From Catenaria anguillulae PL171 (Eukaryota > Blastocladiomycota > Blastocladiomycetes > Blastocladiales > Catenariaceae), in assembly GCA_002102555.1 (NCBI GenBank), contig MCFL01000085.1, positions 1-64,000 of the forward strand: a DNA stretch of 64,000 nucleotides. Direction: 5' to 3'. Positions 41,357 to 53,400 of this stretch are shown piece after piece; position 1 is the stretch's first letter, and each line of letters starts with the position of its first letter. Position numbers and translations under genes: made by a program. The notes under the pieces are model-generated. The model was given only the letters and a program-made list of their open reading frames with translations. It did not search any database and was not told where the DNA came from.

Positions 41357-43950
41357 TCAATACTTGAACAAATGTGCCAACCCCAACTTTGCCAACGTAT
41401 CCTTGCCCTTCTCGCCTGCCGCGCCACCCTGTGCCGTCCGATTCCGCTTGCCCGTCAACCCAGACGCGCCTCTGGCCTTGCCCGGACTCGGGCGCCCGTC
41501 CGCACCTACAATCACGCTCTGCTCGGCATTCAACGGCAACTTGCCGTCCTCGGGCACACGCGCCTCGTCACGCTCCCACACCCTCGGCTCGCGGGCAGGA
41601 ACCAGCGTGCCTCTTGCCCATTCCTGAATTGTGGCAACATGGTCGGCCATCTCGAGCGCATTTGCCTCGGGGACGCTCGCATTGACAAGCTCGATGATGC
41701 GCGTGCGATCCTCGCCACCAACGCCGTGAGCCAAGGGCGCAATGCGTGCCAGGTAGTAATGCACAGCCGGGTGATCGACCATGGGCAAGGTGATGGCACG
41801 CGCCAAGTCTGGGTCCGTGTACATGGACACAAGCATCGAGTCAAGGGTGGATGCCCAGTGCTGGCCGCGTGCCGTGATGCGCACATAGTACAGGTCCTTG
41901 GCCAGTACGGGCAGGGCGTGCGCGCACAAAGTGGCGAGCATGAGGTCGAGTGTGGGCGCCAGGTGCGGCGGGTCGGTTGGCACGAGCGAGGCGAGCAGCA
42001 CGTTGGAGAGCGAGAGGAGAAGGGTTTGCGTTGCGTCGAGCGTGCGGCGGGATGGCGAGCGCGAGCGGGATCGCGAGTGTTTCGAGCTGGGCCGCGCTTG
42101 GGTTGGGAATGGGGCAACGAGGTTATGTTCGTCCACGCTGGGCTCATCTTGCACATGAGCCGTCTTTTTGCCCAGCACCACCGACCCGGGATGAAACCTG
42201 CCATGCTCAATCACGTCGCCACGCACACCGAGCTTGCGGTATGCGGCAACACGGACGGCTCGCGACGCGCTCCATACGCTTGCGCCACGGTTAATGTCCT
42301 CAAGCACGGGCTTGCAAATAAACGACTTGAACAGGACGATGTCGGGCACACCGGGCGCAAGGCGACCCTCGCGGTGCGCTTGAATGACGGCTGCGGGCAA
42401 GTGTGCTGCCATTTTGGAATGCTCCTCCTGATCGGCATCGGCATTGTCAAGCAAGTACTCGCGAATGCCGCCCACAACCAGCTGGTACACGGGATGGTAT
42501 GCGGCCCACAGCGCCAAATCCTTTGGATCGGCCGACTTCCAGTCCACGTGACTGGCGGCGGCCGCAGCTGCCAAATCGGGAAACTCTTCCTTGAGCGCCG
42601 AGACGGTGCCCAGCTCGTCATCGCTGTGCGGAGGCTCCTGATAGACATCCTCATCGCCGTCACCACCAGTACCACCGTCTTCCTTGTCGGAATCAGAATC
42701 GAAATCGTCAAACGACAAGACCTTGGGCTTGCGCTTGAGCACGGGCACGGCCGCCTCCTTTTCCTTCAACTTTTTGCTCTCTGCAACCTTGCGCTCCCTG
42801 CGCTTCTGCTCAGCCCTCGTCATTGGCGTCGGCACCGTGCGCCTCGGGTGCTGTCCGCCGGCGGCCATGGCCGGATTGCGGGCAATGTACTGCAACACAT
42901 ATGGGACGAGCGCCTCGACGGGATCCGAGGCTGGCGACAGGCCAGCGGCGGCCACGCGATCACGCAAAAACTGGCCCACGGTGCGTGTGCGTTGTGTGGC
43001 AGACAGGTTGCGCGTGCTCGTGTGCCACAGGCGCAAGATGGCCGATGCAAACATTTCCTCGGGCACATAGTCGTTACCCAAGGCGCACGCCAGCACAGGG
43101 AACCAGTGAGGGTTGAGCGTGTTGAAGGTGCTCGCGAGCAAGTTGGGCGTAAAGACTTGGACCATGAGCGGCTTGTCATTGTCCATCGGTGTGCCGACGG
43201 CATCGAGTCCGTCAAATGGCACCGATTCCAAGCGAATGTACCCGCGTGTGAGAGCGTAAATGTAATAGTCGGAATCGTTTCCCAGGGCGTACGCATCAAG
43301 GCGGTTGGCTTCCAATGCAACCAAACGATCTGCCTCGCCCTCGGCCACACGCACGGGCACCTTGAGCTCGTCGCGCATGTGGCGCATGGCAAGTGAAATG
43401 GCAAGCACAGGCAAGGTCGGGTCGGTGCCAAAGGACCGGCGGTTGCGAGACGAGGTTTCGCCCGTGGCCAGCACGGGCAGGCCCTGGCGCAGGTGCACGA
43501 GCGGTTGCACGGCAATGGCTTTCATGGCGTGGTACGAGTGCTCGGCGCGCTTTGTGTCGCGGTTGATGCGGACGAGTTCCTTTGTTGCGGTGGCACGGCC
43601 GCCTGTGTTTTATCAAAACGAAATGAATTGAGGTGGTGAATGATACATTATAAGGAGGCGGTGACAAGCAGACGCATACCGTCAAAGACAACCATGGCAA
43701 CCTCAATGCCAGCAGCAGCCAGGTGGCCAAAGAAGCGGTCGAGCAGCAGGATCATGGCATGATACTGGCCGCCCATGGCCCAGTCGAGGTTGCAAAAGTA
43801 GAGGTGGTGGACCAGCGACGACCCGTCAATCACCAGCCGGTGCGGGTGTGTCTCGGCATCGGCATCAGTATCCCTCAGAGCCTTGGAAAAGGTCAGGTTG
43901 CGCACAAGGGCGTGGTGGTCAATGAACCCGGTCAGCCCCGTTACGCCCAT
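41357..43950 (-). CDS. Asteroid (ASTE1)-like XPG/FEN-fold protein
   Basis: Exons 43680-43950 and 41357-43602; 77-nt intron with GTATGC donor; 838 aa. Begins MGVTGLTGFIDHH as asteroid/XPG-N proteins do, then LVIDGSSLVHHLYFCNLDWA with GGQYHAM and, across the intron, VVFDGGRATATKELVR. The XPG-I region has VAEGEADRLVALEANRLDAY and ALGNDSDYYIY, followed by CALGNDYVPEEMF. The acidic residues of the FEN-type active site (D in VIDG, E/E/D in EGEAD, D in NDSD, D in GNDY) are largely present, so nuclease activity is possible. The long C-terminal half has an Asp/Glu-rich linker (about residues 350-400) and a helical part. Asteroid proteins are poorly characterised: EGFR-signalling modifier in fly, structure-specific nuclease implicated in end resection in human. 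Alternative reading: Mkt1-related, less likely from the N-terminus. Confidence 0.82.
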
Positions 43951-44716
43951 CTTGTCTGTCTGAGGTGTTTGTTGGAGCTTGAAAAGAGAAAGAGAGCGTT
44001 GCGCTGGGTATACTGCTGCGTCCGAGTCGTGGCAGCCAAGTCATTGCATGGACACGAAAAGCATAAATTGCCCAATTCATGTGAATCTGCGAGACATCTT
44101 CTGTACATAGCTATAGCTGGCTGCCGGCAACCATGACGACACAAGATCGGCGGCCCAGAGAAGCGCCTTTGCCTGCCCTTGTCCTGGCCCTTGTCTTGTG
44201 TTAATACTTTGACTTGACATCTCCGCCCTTCGGCATGAAAAAAAAATGACTTGTGTGCATGGACATGCTGTGGGAAAGGCAGCCCATCCTCGAACCAGCA
44301 ACCCCCCAAAAAGAGACGAGAGAATGTACCAGATAGATAGGTAGGGACCACAAGAAGGAAACAAAAAGAAACAACGAGGAAAGACCACGCTTGCGATGGG
44401 GTGCGTGCCGTGGGTGAGTGAGGCGGTAGGTGATATGTGAAGAAGACGGGAATCATGAGCAATATGTAGGAAGCGACAAGGACAAGGAAAATGCATCAAA
44501 CCCTGATCCTCCAGCCCAGATCACACTCACATGCACAAACACCGCGAACGCCAACGCCAGCACCAACACCAACTCCAATGCCATCACCAGCGCCTACCCA
44601 TCCACACACAAGAAGACTCAAAACGCACAAATCCATCCACAATTGCCCGCTGCATCACTCGGCCATTCACACACGCAACACACAAAAGCATCCTCGTGAA
44701 CCTGCCGCCTGCCGCA
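43951..44716. other. Intergenic, no gene seen
   Basis: Upstream of the ASTE1-like gene and downstream of the gag-only gene, both on the minus strand. No domain or RNA signature found. Confidence 0.4.
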
Positions 44717-45589
44717 TCACTGACGCCTGCCACCGACGGTCCTGGCCAGGTTGACCTCGTAATCGGGATGCCTCCACCGCTTGATACCCGCACGCATATC
44801 CAAATCCTTGCGATGGCACGTGCGCACCATGTGATCCACCAACCCACAATAGGCGCAATGGCCCCTAGGCGTGTCCCTGTTGGATGGATCCACCGATCCC
44901 GACCGCTCGCCAGCACCGCCGCCGCGCCCGGGCGACCCCGTGCGGCCCCTTGATTGCACGGCGCCCGTGGCAATGGCCGCATGAAACGCCTCGTGCAAGC
45001 TGGCAATGGGCTCTTGCTCAAGCGCCTGCGCAAGCTCCGGATCCAGCGAGTTGATAAACGTCTGAATGTACTTGTTGGTGACGACGGTCGGGTTGGCGGC
45101 GCCCGCAGGCGTGCCCTGCTGCTCGTGCACGAGGACGTGGCGCACGGCGCGCTGGAACTCGACCACATACGACACCAGGTCGCCGTTCCACGCGTGCTGC
45201 GTGAGTCCCTCAACATACTGCTTTGCGTGCTCGTAATCGTGTGCTTTGCCCGGCTGCGACGCGCCATACGTGGCCAGCAGCGCGTGCTTGAGGCCATTGT
45301 CCCAGGTGAGGGGCGATTTCGGAGTGTGGTGCGAATTGGTCAGCTTGAACCCAGCCAGCCACGCTTGTTCCTCGTCGCCCCCGAGGTAAGCGTGCAGGAC
45401 TTGGTGCCACAGCGGGCGAGGGAACCCAATGTCGGTGAGCGCGTGCTCAAACAGGGCAACAAACTCGTACACGGACAGCTTTTTTGTGTTGGCGCGGGTA
45501 AAGGCCGGGATGGGCTGGCGCTTGGCTTCGTCACGCAGCGTGGCGAGGTGCGCGAGGTCGGGGACGGGGATGCCGGGAGCAGACGCCAT
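44717..45589 (-). CDS. Gag-like protein with zinc knuckle (possible domesticated gag)
   Basis: 290 aa from ATG at 45589 (MASAPGIPV); the frame is open about 58 codons further upstream but without gag resemblance. The central part has the retrotransposon-gag look: VYEFVALFEHALTDIGFP, YLGGDEEQAWLAGFKL, LTWDNGLKHALLATYG, YIQTFINSLDPELAQALEQE. A Gly/Arg-rich linker precedes a single CX2CX4HX4C knuckle (CAYCGLVDHMVRTC). It then ends after about 35 residues. No protease, RT or integrase follows, and there is no frameshift or internal stop over the whole length. The contrast with the decayed gag at 39167-40331 makes a retained, possibly domesticated, RNA-binding capsid-like gene plausible. It could also be a recently truncated Metaviridae (Ty3-type) element. 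Confidence 0.7.
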   Translation of the reverse strand: MASAPGIPVPDLAHLATLRDEAKRQPIPAFTRANTKKLSVYEFVALFEHALTDIGFPRPLWHQVLHAYLGGDEEQAWLAGFKLTNSHHTPKSPLTWDNGLKHALLATYGASQPGKAHDYEHAKQYVEGLTQHAWNGDLVSYVVEFQRAVRHVLVHEQQGTPAGAANPTVVTNKYIQTFINSLDPELAQALEQEPIASLHEAFHAAIATGAVQSRGRTGSPGRGGGAGERSGSVDPSNRDTPRGHCAYCGLVDHMVRTCHRKDLDMRAGIKRWRHPDYEVNLARTVGGRRQ

Positions 45590-46044
45590 GGTACGTATGG
45601 AGAAATAAAATGGGTGCGAAATCTTGCTGATTGATTTGCTGTCACGCAGAGACAGAGAGGTCAGAGAGTCAGCCAGAGAGTTGGAAGTTAAAGCTTTCCC
45701 GTGGTGGTCGTGGTGCTTCAACGGGCAGCTCTCAGGCGTCAAATGATCAGCAAAGCCGTGCATGTGCTTGTGGCACGTCGATCTGCCGCCACAAGTCTGT
45801 CCTCACCGTCTCCAGGCGGAAAACGATTCCGTTCTGTAGGTAGGTACTTTTCCAGGTTTATTTGTTTATCATTCCTTCTTGCGGACGCTGGGCATGTGAG
45901 GGAGTCCCTCTGATGATACCCCAGCCGTGTTCAGGAGGACCGTTGCAAAATTAAAAAAATCATCGAGAAATACATTGCAACCACCAAATCAACCTGTCGT
46001 CATCTTCATTCACGCGCGATGTAAATACTTATCCAGGTGCATAC
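45590..46044. other. Intergenic, no gene seen
   Basis: Upstream of the gag-only gene and downstream of TspO. No LTR or TE boundary recognised. Confidence 0.4.
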
Positions 46045-46733
46045 TTAGTGCGCCTTCTTCTTGCCCTTGCCATCACCCACCTGCTTCCTGTTCCTGAACC
46101 CCTTGTTGTTCCTCCAAATGTACCACGTCAACGTGCTCGCATAACTGACCCATGCCAAATACGGCGCCATGAGCGCGCCGGCCAACGTGTCGTGCTCGGC
46201 AAACTGCCATGCCGTGGCGGCAATCCCGACCCACATGCCGCCAATGCACACGGTCGCGGCACCAAACCGCTGCATGCCGAAAAACAGTGGGGTCCAGGCA
46301 AAGTTGAGTGCCAATTGGCCAAAGTACAGGCCTAGCGGCAAGGAGCGCGACGAGGCAGGCACCAGGTGGAAGATGCGGTGCGAGGCGTAGCCCATGGAGA
46401 TGTAGAGCGACGTCCATACGGGGCCAAACACCCACGCTACAGTACAGTCAGCGGTGGCAGCACACAATGATCAGAGATATTGAAGAATGGCAAACAGGAG
46501 GCGTGTCATGAGGACGAGAGAGCAGAGCAGAGCAGAGCAAAGCAGAGCATACAAGGCGGGTTCCACGACGGCTTCTTGAGCTCGTGCTTGTACCAGGTCT
46601 TGACCGAGTCGCCCATGGTCACGGCAGACGCAAACCCGAGCCCGAGCGGAATGCCCACAAACAAGGCGGTAGACTTGAACGAGTGCAAGCCGGACGCGTC
46701 GAGCGAGGAGGTAAGCGTGGAGAGGACAGTCAT
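46045..46733 (-). CDS. TSPO: TspO/MBR translocator protein
   Basis: Exons 46553-46733 and 46045-46436; 116-nt intron; 190 aa. The splice rebuilds WYKHELKKPSWNPPSWVFGP, the TspO signature at the first loop and TM2. Five TM segments are visible: TALFVGIPLGLGFASAV; WVFGPVWTSLYISMGYAS; LPLGLYFGQLALNFAWTPLF; AATVCIGGMWVGIAATAW; LMAPYLAWVSYASTLTWYIW. The motif LNFAWTPLFF is near-invariant in the family. The protein is usually in the outer mitochondrial membrane or ER in eukaryotes and binds porphyrins, cholesterol or other hydrophobic ligands, with a role in stress signalling. The C-terminus is basic (KGKKKAH). Length is typical (about 160-190 aa). Confidence 0.95.
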
Positions 46734-47830
46734 TGTGCTTGTGGATTATTGAATTGGACGGTCGATTGTTGTGTGTATGTGTATCATATACATGCGATAA
46801 CGCCAGGCTCTTGGCTCTTGGCAGAGAGAATAGAGTGTCACAGTCGTTGCATTTGCCTCCTTTTATCGATTGAGCATGTCCGGTCGGAGTCGGACCGATC
46901 GGTGGCACTTGCTCTTGCTTTTTGCTCTGCTCGCGACCAGACGAAAAAAGCTTGTCAGTCACGTCCTGTCGCCGATTCGATGCTCGGCCCTCAGCTCCCA
47001 ACCCTGACCCTCCCATCCAGCGCTCGCCGGATGATGACAGCTGCTGACACGGCGGGGATGAAGAATGACGATGTTTACTGTATCATGTCTTTCTCTATCT
47101 CAAGTCAGTACATACGTAGATTATTTTGAACAATGCTCTGAAATCTCCTTTCAAGAATGAAACAAATCAGACTTCAGATCGATCCTCTTGGATCGCTTTC
47201 CAATGCAACTCATGGGATTAAATTTGGCCGTGGTGCTGGCTCACTCGATATTGTCACAAGCTCTGTGCATTCGGTGCGCGCCGTGGCCGCCCGTATGGTA
47301 CGTGCCTGTATTATTACTTTTCGCCCCTCTCTCCTTCTGCCGCCACTCCCTGCCTGGCAACCTGCAGAGGCGAACCATGTGCCATTCCTCGTATTTTCTC
47401 AGCCGTCATTCAGATTGATCATTCTACAGCCCCGACCTCGACCAATCATCGGCTCCTTTCAAGCATTTCGACTGCGATGATGCCTCGGCATTTGACAATC
47501 CACTCAGACTCCCCCTGTAACCAACCGCCCCCTCAGCCTGCGTATCCCCAATTTCCGCCCTTACTCGCAGTCCTTCTGTCCCACCCTGATTGCGGCCTTG
47601 CAAATCGACTCGCACGATCCCAAGCTCGTCACGTTGGCATACTCGGGTGACGAGAAGGACTGGGCTCACGTCATCATGGTCACCACGGACAACGAGATCA
47701 TGGATGGCAAGACTGTGCCAAAGGTCCAGGTGCGCAAGTTCATGCCTCTCGGCACGTCGACCGCGCTTTGTGCTCACACATCTCAAACCTGCCGAAACCA
47801 AATGCTTGCACCTTGATGAAGGTGTCATCA
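46734..47830. other. Intergenic / TE-flanking sequence
   Basis: Includes the TspO promoter (46734-47000). A plus-strand frame at about 47509-47816 has a plausible protein look (LVTLAYSGDEKDWAHVIMVT) but no ATG, no known domain and a stop just before the hAT relic. It may be part of a decayed element or an exon of an unrecognised gene. No function assigned. Confidence 0.35.
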
Positions 47831-47838
47831 TTCGATAT

Positions 47839-48214
47839 GCGATTCGCAAGAATCATCGGGTGGTCCGTCGTCAAGTCTTGCTCGACATGCCTGCGCTCAG
47901 CTCGCACACTGGCATCGATCAGTCCGCTGTGATCAAGTCGATCTGCGCAACATACCAGATTCCCATGTACGACGTCGTCGCCGTTACTTGTGATAACGCA
48001 AGCAACAATGACACAAACAACCAGGGATCTCCAGCAGGCGATTGATTCCGAGCTTGCCCTGCTGCACGCGACTGAATTGAAAGCTGATGCACAAAATGTG
48101 CCAGCAGAACCAATCAAGTGCGAATTGTGTACGCAGTATTGTCATTCACACTGCTCGCACCTGGGCCCTTTTCTCTGGCCGTGTGACGTTGCCCTTGCGC
48201 AACAGGTTGAGTGA
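47839..48214 (+). pseudogene. hAT-family transposase relic
   Basis: A short stretch reads RRQVLLDMPALSSHTGID...YDVVAVTCDNASNNDT, matching the hAT core pattern SHTG...h-T-x-DNASNND that includes a catalytic Asp of the RNase-H-like fold. The frame closes at 48043. Sense seems to continue in the +1 frame (TTRDLQQAIDSELALLHATE, then a Cys/His-rich stretch) up to 48214. Neither the N-terminal zinc finger nor the C-terminal dimerisation domain is present, and no terminal inverted repeats or 8-bp target duplications were recognised. A truncated, frameshifted transposon remnant. Confidence 0.65.
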
Positions 48215-48708
48215 GGAATGGATCCGAGAGCTTGTGTGTTTGTGGCATGATAGGCGCGATGGTTTGTTTGTTTGATGATGACTTTTTCCCAAAGTATTCT
48301 GTTTCCTTGACGCATGTATAGGTAGCATAGATTTCGTGGTGAGCCGATTTCGCCTGATTGTCCTCGCCGCATTTCGTATGTATGGCTTTGGCGGGTAGAG
48401 AACACATCGCGAGTGTCGCCAAAACCGTGCCGTCCGGGTCAACTGTCGGACGGGAGTATTAGTGTTTTCTAGATGCAAGCGCGTAGGATACTGAAGCCGA
48501 GTATTTAAATACATGTTCCTTACTGTAAACCACCTTCTCGCGCAGTGTATGTACCTTGGTTGAATGGAATTACCAACGTATGTCACCACAAGAAGAGCAA
48601 AGCATGTATACCAAGAATGGAGCAGGCAAACAAGCACAAAATGGACCCCCCCCCCCTCCCGCCCTTGCACCACAAACCAACCATGAACAAGATCACAAAC
48701 AATCAAGA
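48215..48708. other. Intergenic with poly-C tract
   Basis: Between the hAT relic and the 3' end of the hypothetical gene. A run of about ten C interrupted once by T occurs at about 48648-48660. No gene seen. Confidence 0.4.
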
Positions 48709-49860
48709 TCAAGTACACCCCTCAAACTCGCCAAACACCACGCTGCGCCCAAAATCCACCACATAGTCGGGCACGCACTCCCACTCGTCGCGACTCTCAC
48801 CCACATGCGCAAACACCGTCTTCTTAGTGACTGGCCCACAATCCACACATTGGACTTGCCCACCTGGCATGCTCTCGAGCCTCAAGTGCCGATGCATGCT
48901 GAAATCGGGCGCCACCAATCCTTGACCTTGCACGTGAGCCGTGGCGCCGACGGTAGCGCGCGTGGCCGCAGCCGCAGCAGGTGGTGCCGGAACCGCCGTC
49001 AATCGACGCGAGGAAAGTGCAAGCGCCGTGGCCTTGCGCGCCTTGGTTGGTGGCGCCGGTGGGCGGCGACGTGGGGTAAACGATAAAGTGGCTTGTCCTG
49101 CTGTGGCGGCAGCAGCAGCACTTGTGGAGGCGGCGGCCATGTCGAGATCGGCAAACACGGTGCGAGGTAGCCCCGTCGATGGCGTGAATGCGGCGCGCGG
49201 GGCGTGCGTGGTGGCGTGGCGTTTGGCGGCAAGTGGGGTTGCGGGAGGCGCGCGCGCGGGCGTGGCGGCAAGGGAGCGGGATGGTGTCCAAGTGGCGGGA
49301 CCGGCGCCCGCAGGGTTAACGGCGGGCGTGCGGTGCAGTAGAGGTTGGCGGGCGGTTGGGTTGAAGGGAGGACGCAGGGCAGATGCTGGGGGCGCAGGTG
49401 CGGGTGTGGGTTTCGAGGTCGATGGGCCAGCAGGTTGGCGACGAGGTGCAGTGCGAGTCGGTGACGAGTTTGCACTTGGGCTGCTTGGCGGCGAAGATGT
49501 CGTGGCTGCATCTTCTTGTTCAGGTTCGTGATCATGATCTTGACCATGCTCGGTAGACGCCGTTATGGCGTTGAAGTTGAGAAGACGCGGACCAGTCGCA
49601 GTCGCAGTCGCAACAGCGGCAGTGACAGTGACGGGTGGTGTTCCCTTTGGCGGCGTGCGCTTGAGGCGCTTGCGGGGCGAGAAGGGGTCGCCTTGGTTGC
49701 CAGCGTGGAGCACATGGTGGTGATCAGCGATGGCGGCCGCGGCCGTGCGCGGCGGCAAGGGGCGCTTGACACCTGGCCGGAGTTTGGCGGCCGAGGCAGA
49801 CGAGTCGCCGGATGGATTGCCTTGAGTGCCTTGCATTGTATTACTTACTCTTTTATTCAT
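48709..49860 (-). CDS. Hypothetical protein, disordered, Pro/Thr/Ala-rich
   Basis: 383 aa, no intron; starts MNKRVSN, with MQGTQG eight codons in as an alternative. Almost all low complexity, with many basic and TP/SP-containing segments (FSPRKRLKRTPPK, a possible nuclear localisation signal; ATPARAPPATPLAAKR; FTPSTGLPRTVFADLDM). Numerous SP/TP sites could be proline-directed phosphorylation targets. Only the last 60 residues look structured: LESMPGGQVQCVDCGPVTKK with a CxxC, then EWECVPDYVVDFG. No family recognised. The context (next to a transposon relic and a transcription factor) gives no hint. Codon use and a clean frame favour a real gene, probably nuclear. Confidence 0.55.
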   Translation of the reverse strand: MNKRVSNTMQGTQGNPSGDSSASAAKLRPGVKRPLPPRTAAAAIADHHHVLHAGNQGDPFSPRKRLKRTPPKGTPPVTVTAAVATATATGPRLLNFNAITASTEHGQDHDHEPEQEDAATTSSPPSSPSANSSPTRTAPRRQPAGPSTSKPTPAPAPPASALRPPFNPTARQPLLHRTPAVNPAGAGPATWTPSRSLAATPARAPPATPLAAKRHATTHAPRAAFTPSTGLPRTVFADLDMAAASTSAAAAATAGQATLSFTPRRRPPAPPTKARKATALALSSRRLTAVPAPPAAAAATRATVGATAHVQGQGLVAPDFSMHRHLRLESMPGGQVQCVDCGPVTKKTVFAHVGESRDEWECVPDYVVDFGRSVVFGEFEGCT

Positions 49861-50113
49861 AGTTTGGGCGACATTAATGTTTTTGATCCCGACTTACCTA
49901 CTTCATTCCTTCGGTGATTTCAGAGACAATGCATCTGACCATACATACGCCGTGTCGATCGACTCTCAAGTCAAAAAAGTCCCCACATCCAACGGCCAAT
50001 TTTCGAGTGATAAATCCTGGTACTGTACATTGTACAAGATAATAGCCTATCTGTACAGGGTAGTACCGTACATGCAAAAGCAACGCCCGGTTTCACCTCC
50101 ACCCACTAGTACT

Positions 50114-50455
50114 TCAGCCCAGCCCATCCCCACTCACCGACCCAAACAACAACATGGCTTCCAACGGATCCAACTGTCCCTGCCCTTGCCCTTGTCCTTG
50201 TCCTTGTCCTGCTCCTCCACCTGCTGCCACTCCGCCACCACCGCCGACCCCAACCCCAACCCCAACCCCACGCCGCTGCAAATCGGCCATGAACGGATTG
50301 TCCACGAGCGTTCCGCCGCCCGCAACGAGCCCACTGGGCCACATGAGAAACGCCGGATCGTGCATGGCGGCTGCAGACACTCCCGGCCGTGTGCCGGACT
50401 GCACTTGGCCCGCAACAACGGGTGCCGGTGGCACTGGAAGGTATGTGGGCATTGC

Positions 50456-50490
<35 letters not shown>

Positions 50491-53400
50491 GCCATGCGCC
50501 CGTGTACGTGGTCGACAATGGGGGGTTTCCAGCTGGCAACACCGAGGTACCGCCATTGAACGACAGTGGCGGCGGGTTGCTTGGTGCGCCGTACATGGCA
50601 GAATTGGTTGATGACGATGATGGTGGGGGATTGTACATTGACTGTTGCTGCTGCTGCTGGTACCCAAAGGCGTGCCCTTGCTGTTGCTGTTGTTGCTGTT
50701 GAAACTGGCTCTGCTCGTGAATCCCAGGTAAACCGGGAATCGGAATGGGTGGCAACGGATCTGGCATGATGCCCAAAAACGACAAGCCGCCACCACCAGT
50801 ATTGCTGCTCATGCTTGAATGATTGCCAAATGCGGACGCCGATGCCTGTGGCTGTGACGATGGTCCGATCGGCGACGAAAAGGAAAGCGCAGCGTGTGGC
50901 GGGCCGGCAATCATCACACCGGGTCCGCCGCTGCTACCGTTTGCGCTCGTGCTGGACAAGCCGTGCTGGTTGGGCTGAGAAGGATAGTACTGCTGCCGCT
51001 GCTGTTGTTGCTGCTGGGTAAATCCCTGAACCATGCCGGCGGTGGATTGCTGCTGCGGACTCGTCGAAAACGATGCTTGCATTGCCGCAGGGGTCATGGG
51101 TGTGGCCGGCGGAGGCGGGAATTGTGCAACGGTTGACTTGGTAGAAAAATGCGCCTGTGGATGCGGATCAGCATGCATGTGTTGCGTGGTTAGACGCCAG
51201 GTGCTGGCTGACACAGACCCGGGCGTCACAGACAGCGGCGGTGACGGCTGCTGGCGTTGGATCGGATCCTCGTCGTGCGCGCGCTTGACACCTGTGCGTC
51301 TCCCCGCTGCGGCTGCTGACGAGACGGCCGGCAAAGCTTTCTGGGCCGTAACGGGTGCAGATGATAAAGAAGCATTGAGCGGTGGTGCGGGCGGCGCAGC
51401 AGCTGCCAAGTCGGGCATGGGCAACCCGTACATGTACGCCAAGACGCTCTCGCTAGGCGTTGGGCGCGCGAGCATGGACTCGAGACCAAACAGGCCGCCA
51501 CGTACGGTACCCACGGACGGCGCGGGCTGCTGTGGCAGCGGTTGCTGTTGCGAGTGCGGATGTTCGGCCGCTGCAGACTCTGGAATTCCATCCCCGCCAC
51601 CATCCCCGCTCACACCTGCGGCCCGTGCCTGATACACGCGATGCAACGTAAAATACTCGTCAATGACGCCATCGACTTGTTCCTTTGCCTCGTCAGATGG
51701 CGCGTCCATCAACTCGAGCGTCATTTCGCTTGACCGATTGAACCGCTCAATCACCCACCCCAAGTGTGCCTCGATGGCCGTCAGGTCAATGGGCACGCCG
51801 CGGATCGTGGCGGCGATTTCTTGAATGACGCGCGAGAATTGCGCCATGATGGGCCAGTAGGGCGACGTGGCGAGCACAAAGTCGTGGATGTTGTCGAGGT
51901 AGCCGAGCACTGACAGCGTGCGGGTGCGGTGGGGTGTTGGGTCGTGGGTCACGAGCAGGACGCACACGGAGAGCATGGTGAGGATTTCGTGGAACAACTA
52001 AAACGTCGCCGCAACCGTCTGTCAGCAATAGTCACTTGCACGAAAAAATAGAAAATGAAATGAAATCGTACCTGGTACGGGTACAGCTGGAAATGCGCCC
52101 TGATGGCCTCGAGCACGCCCATCATGGCACTCAACGCACTCTCCAACAGCGCCAAATACTGCTGCTTCAACGGACTCTCAATCTCCTTGGACGCCACGAG
52201 GGGCCGATACAGCGAAATCACGAGAATGTAAAACCGCAAGTTGAGCGCTGCACACTGTGTCCGCCCCACGAGGTTGGTCTCCTTTGGATCAAAATGCAAA
52301 CTGGTCGGCAACTCTGCACGGTAACTCGACAAGAGCGCATGCAACTCGGGCAACGTGTAGGGCAAGTTTCGGCGATGCCCAATCGAGTTGAGCGTGCGCG
52401 TCAGCTTGCCTTGAATGTCGGCCAGACGCACAAGCCACACGAAATATGCATCCTTGTCCATGAGCAGCTCGGCAGAGTACACGGCCAGGTTATCGGGCGT
52501 GTTGAGAAAGGCGTCCACGTTGACAAAGCACTCGTCTTCCATGATCATCATGGGCCGCCCAGAGATCATGCCCATGGTGCGGTCCAGCACAAAGGCAAAG
52601 CACCATGTTTTGGACCATGTCGGGATACATGCCGCAATCTTTTTGAAGGGCGCGGCGCGCGGGTCGAGGTGCAGGCCCATATCCATGGCGAGTCGGATGG
52701 CAAGCCCCGTGAGCCCCCAGGCCGACGTGCCGGGAACGTTGAGCGAGTAGCATGAGAGCAGAATGAGCGCTTGGACAGACTCGATGGTTTGCACGTGCGC
52801 AGAGAGGGCAGAGGGCGCGAGCAAGCGTTTGGACCGTTCGGCAAAGATGCGCGAGAGCATGAGCCGGGATGTCAGGACAGTGAGCCCGTGCGCCATTTCG
52901 AATTTGAAGGCGCCAAACGCCATGACGGAGTAGAGAAAGGCAAGGTTGGGCGCGGGCTTGTCGAGCTCGGCCATGGTGGTTGCGCGGTTGACGAATCCGA
53001 GCCACTTGTTGACCGTTTCTGAATAAACATGGTGCGCGAAGTGTGTGAGCTGGCAGATCGGGTCCCACAGCGGAAACAACCAGAGAAAAGGGGGCAACAT
53101 ACCAAAGTACATGCCCAACAATGTCTCGACAACCATGCGTCTTGGAAACAGCTCCGCCTCCCTGATAAGCGTTCGCGACGGCACAAACTGGTCGGTGAAC
53201 GGATTCCATACAAACACGCCCTCGCTCAAACTCTTGCTCCATGGCCGCAATACGTGCAACCCAGTCGAGTGACCGTAATTGCTCAGCGACCGCGCTTGCC
53301 CGTCGGCGTCCAGCGCCACAACGAGTGACAAATTGTCGGTGAGGTCGTCAATGTCTACCTGAGTTGCGCCACGGACGCGCGAGGGCACCGCCGTTGGCGG

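Noticed and set aside
41372-43396. A 674-codon open frame on the plus strand
   Set aside because: It is fully antisense to the ASTE1-like gene, whose frame has clear XPG motifs; the antisense frame has no domain and arises from GC-rich third positions.
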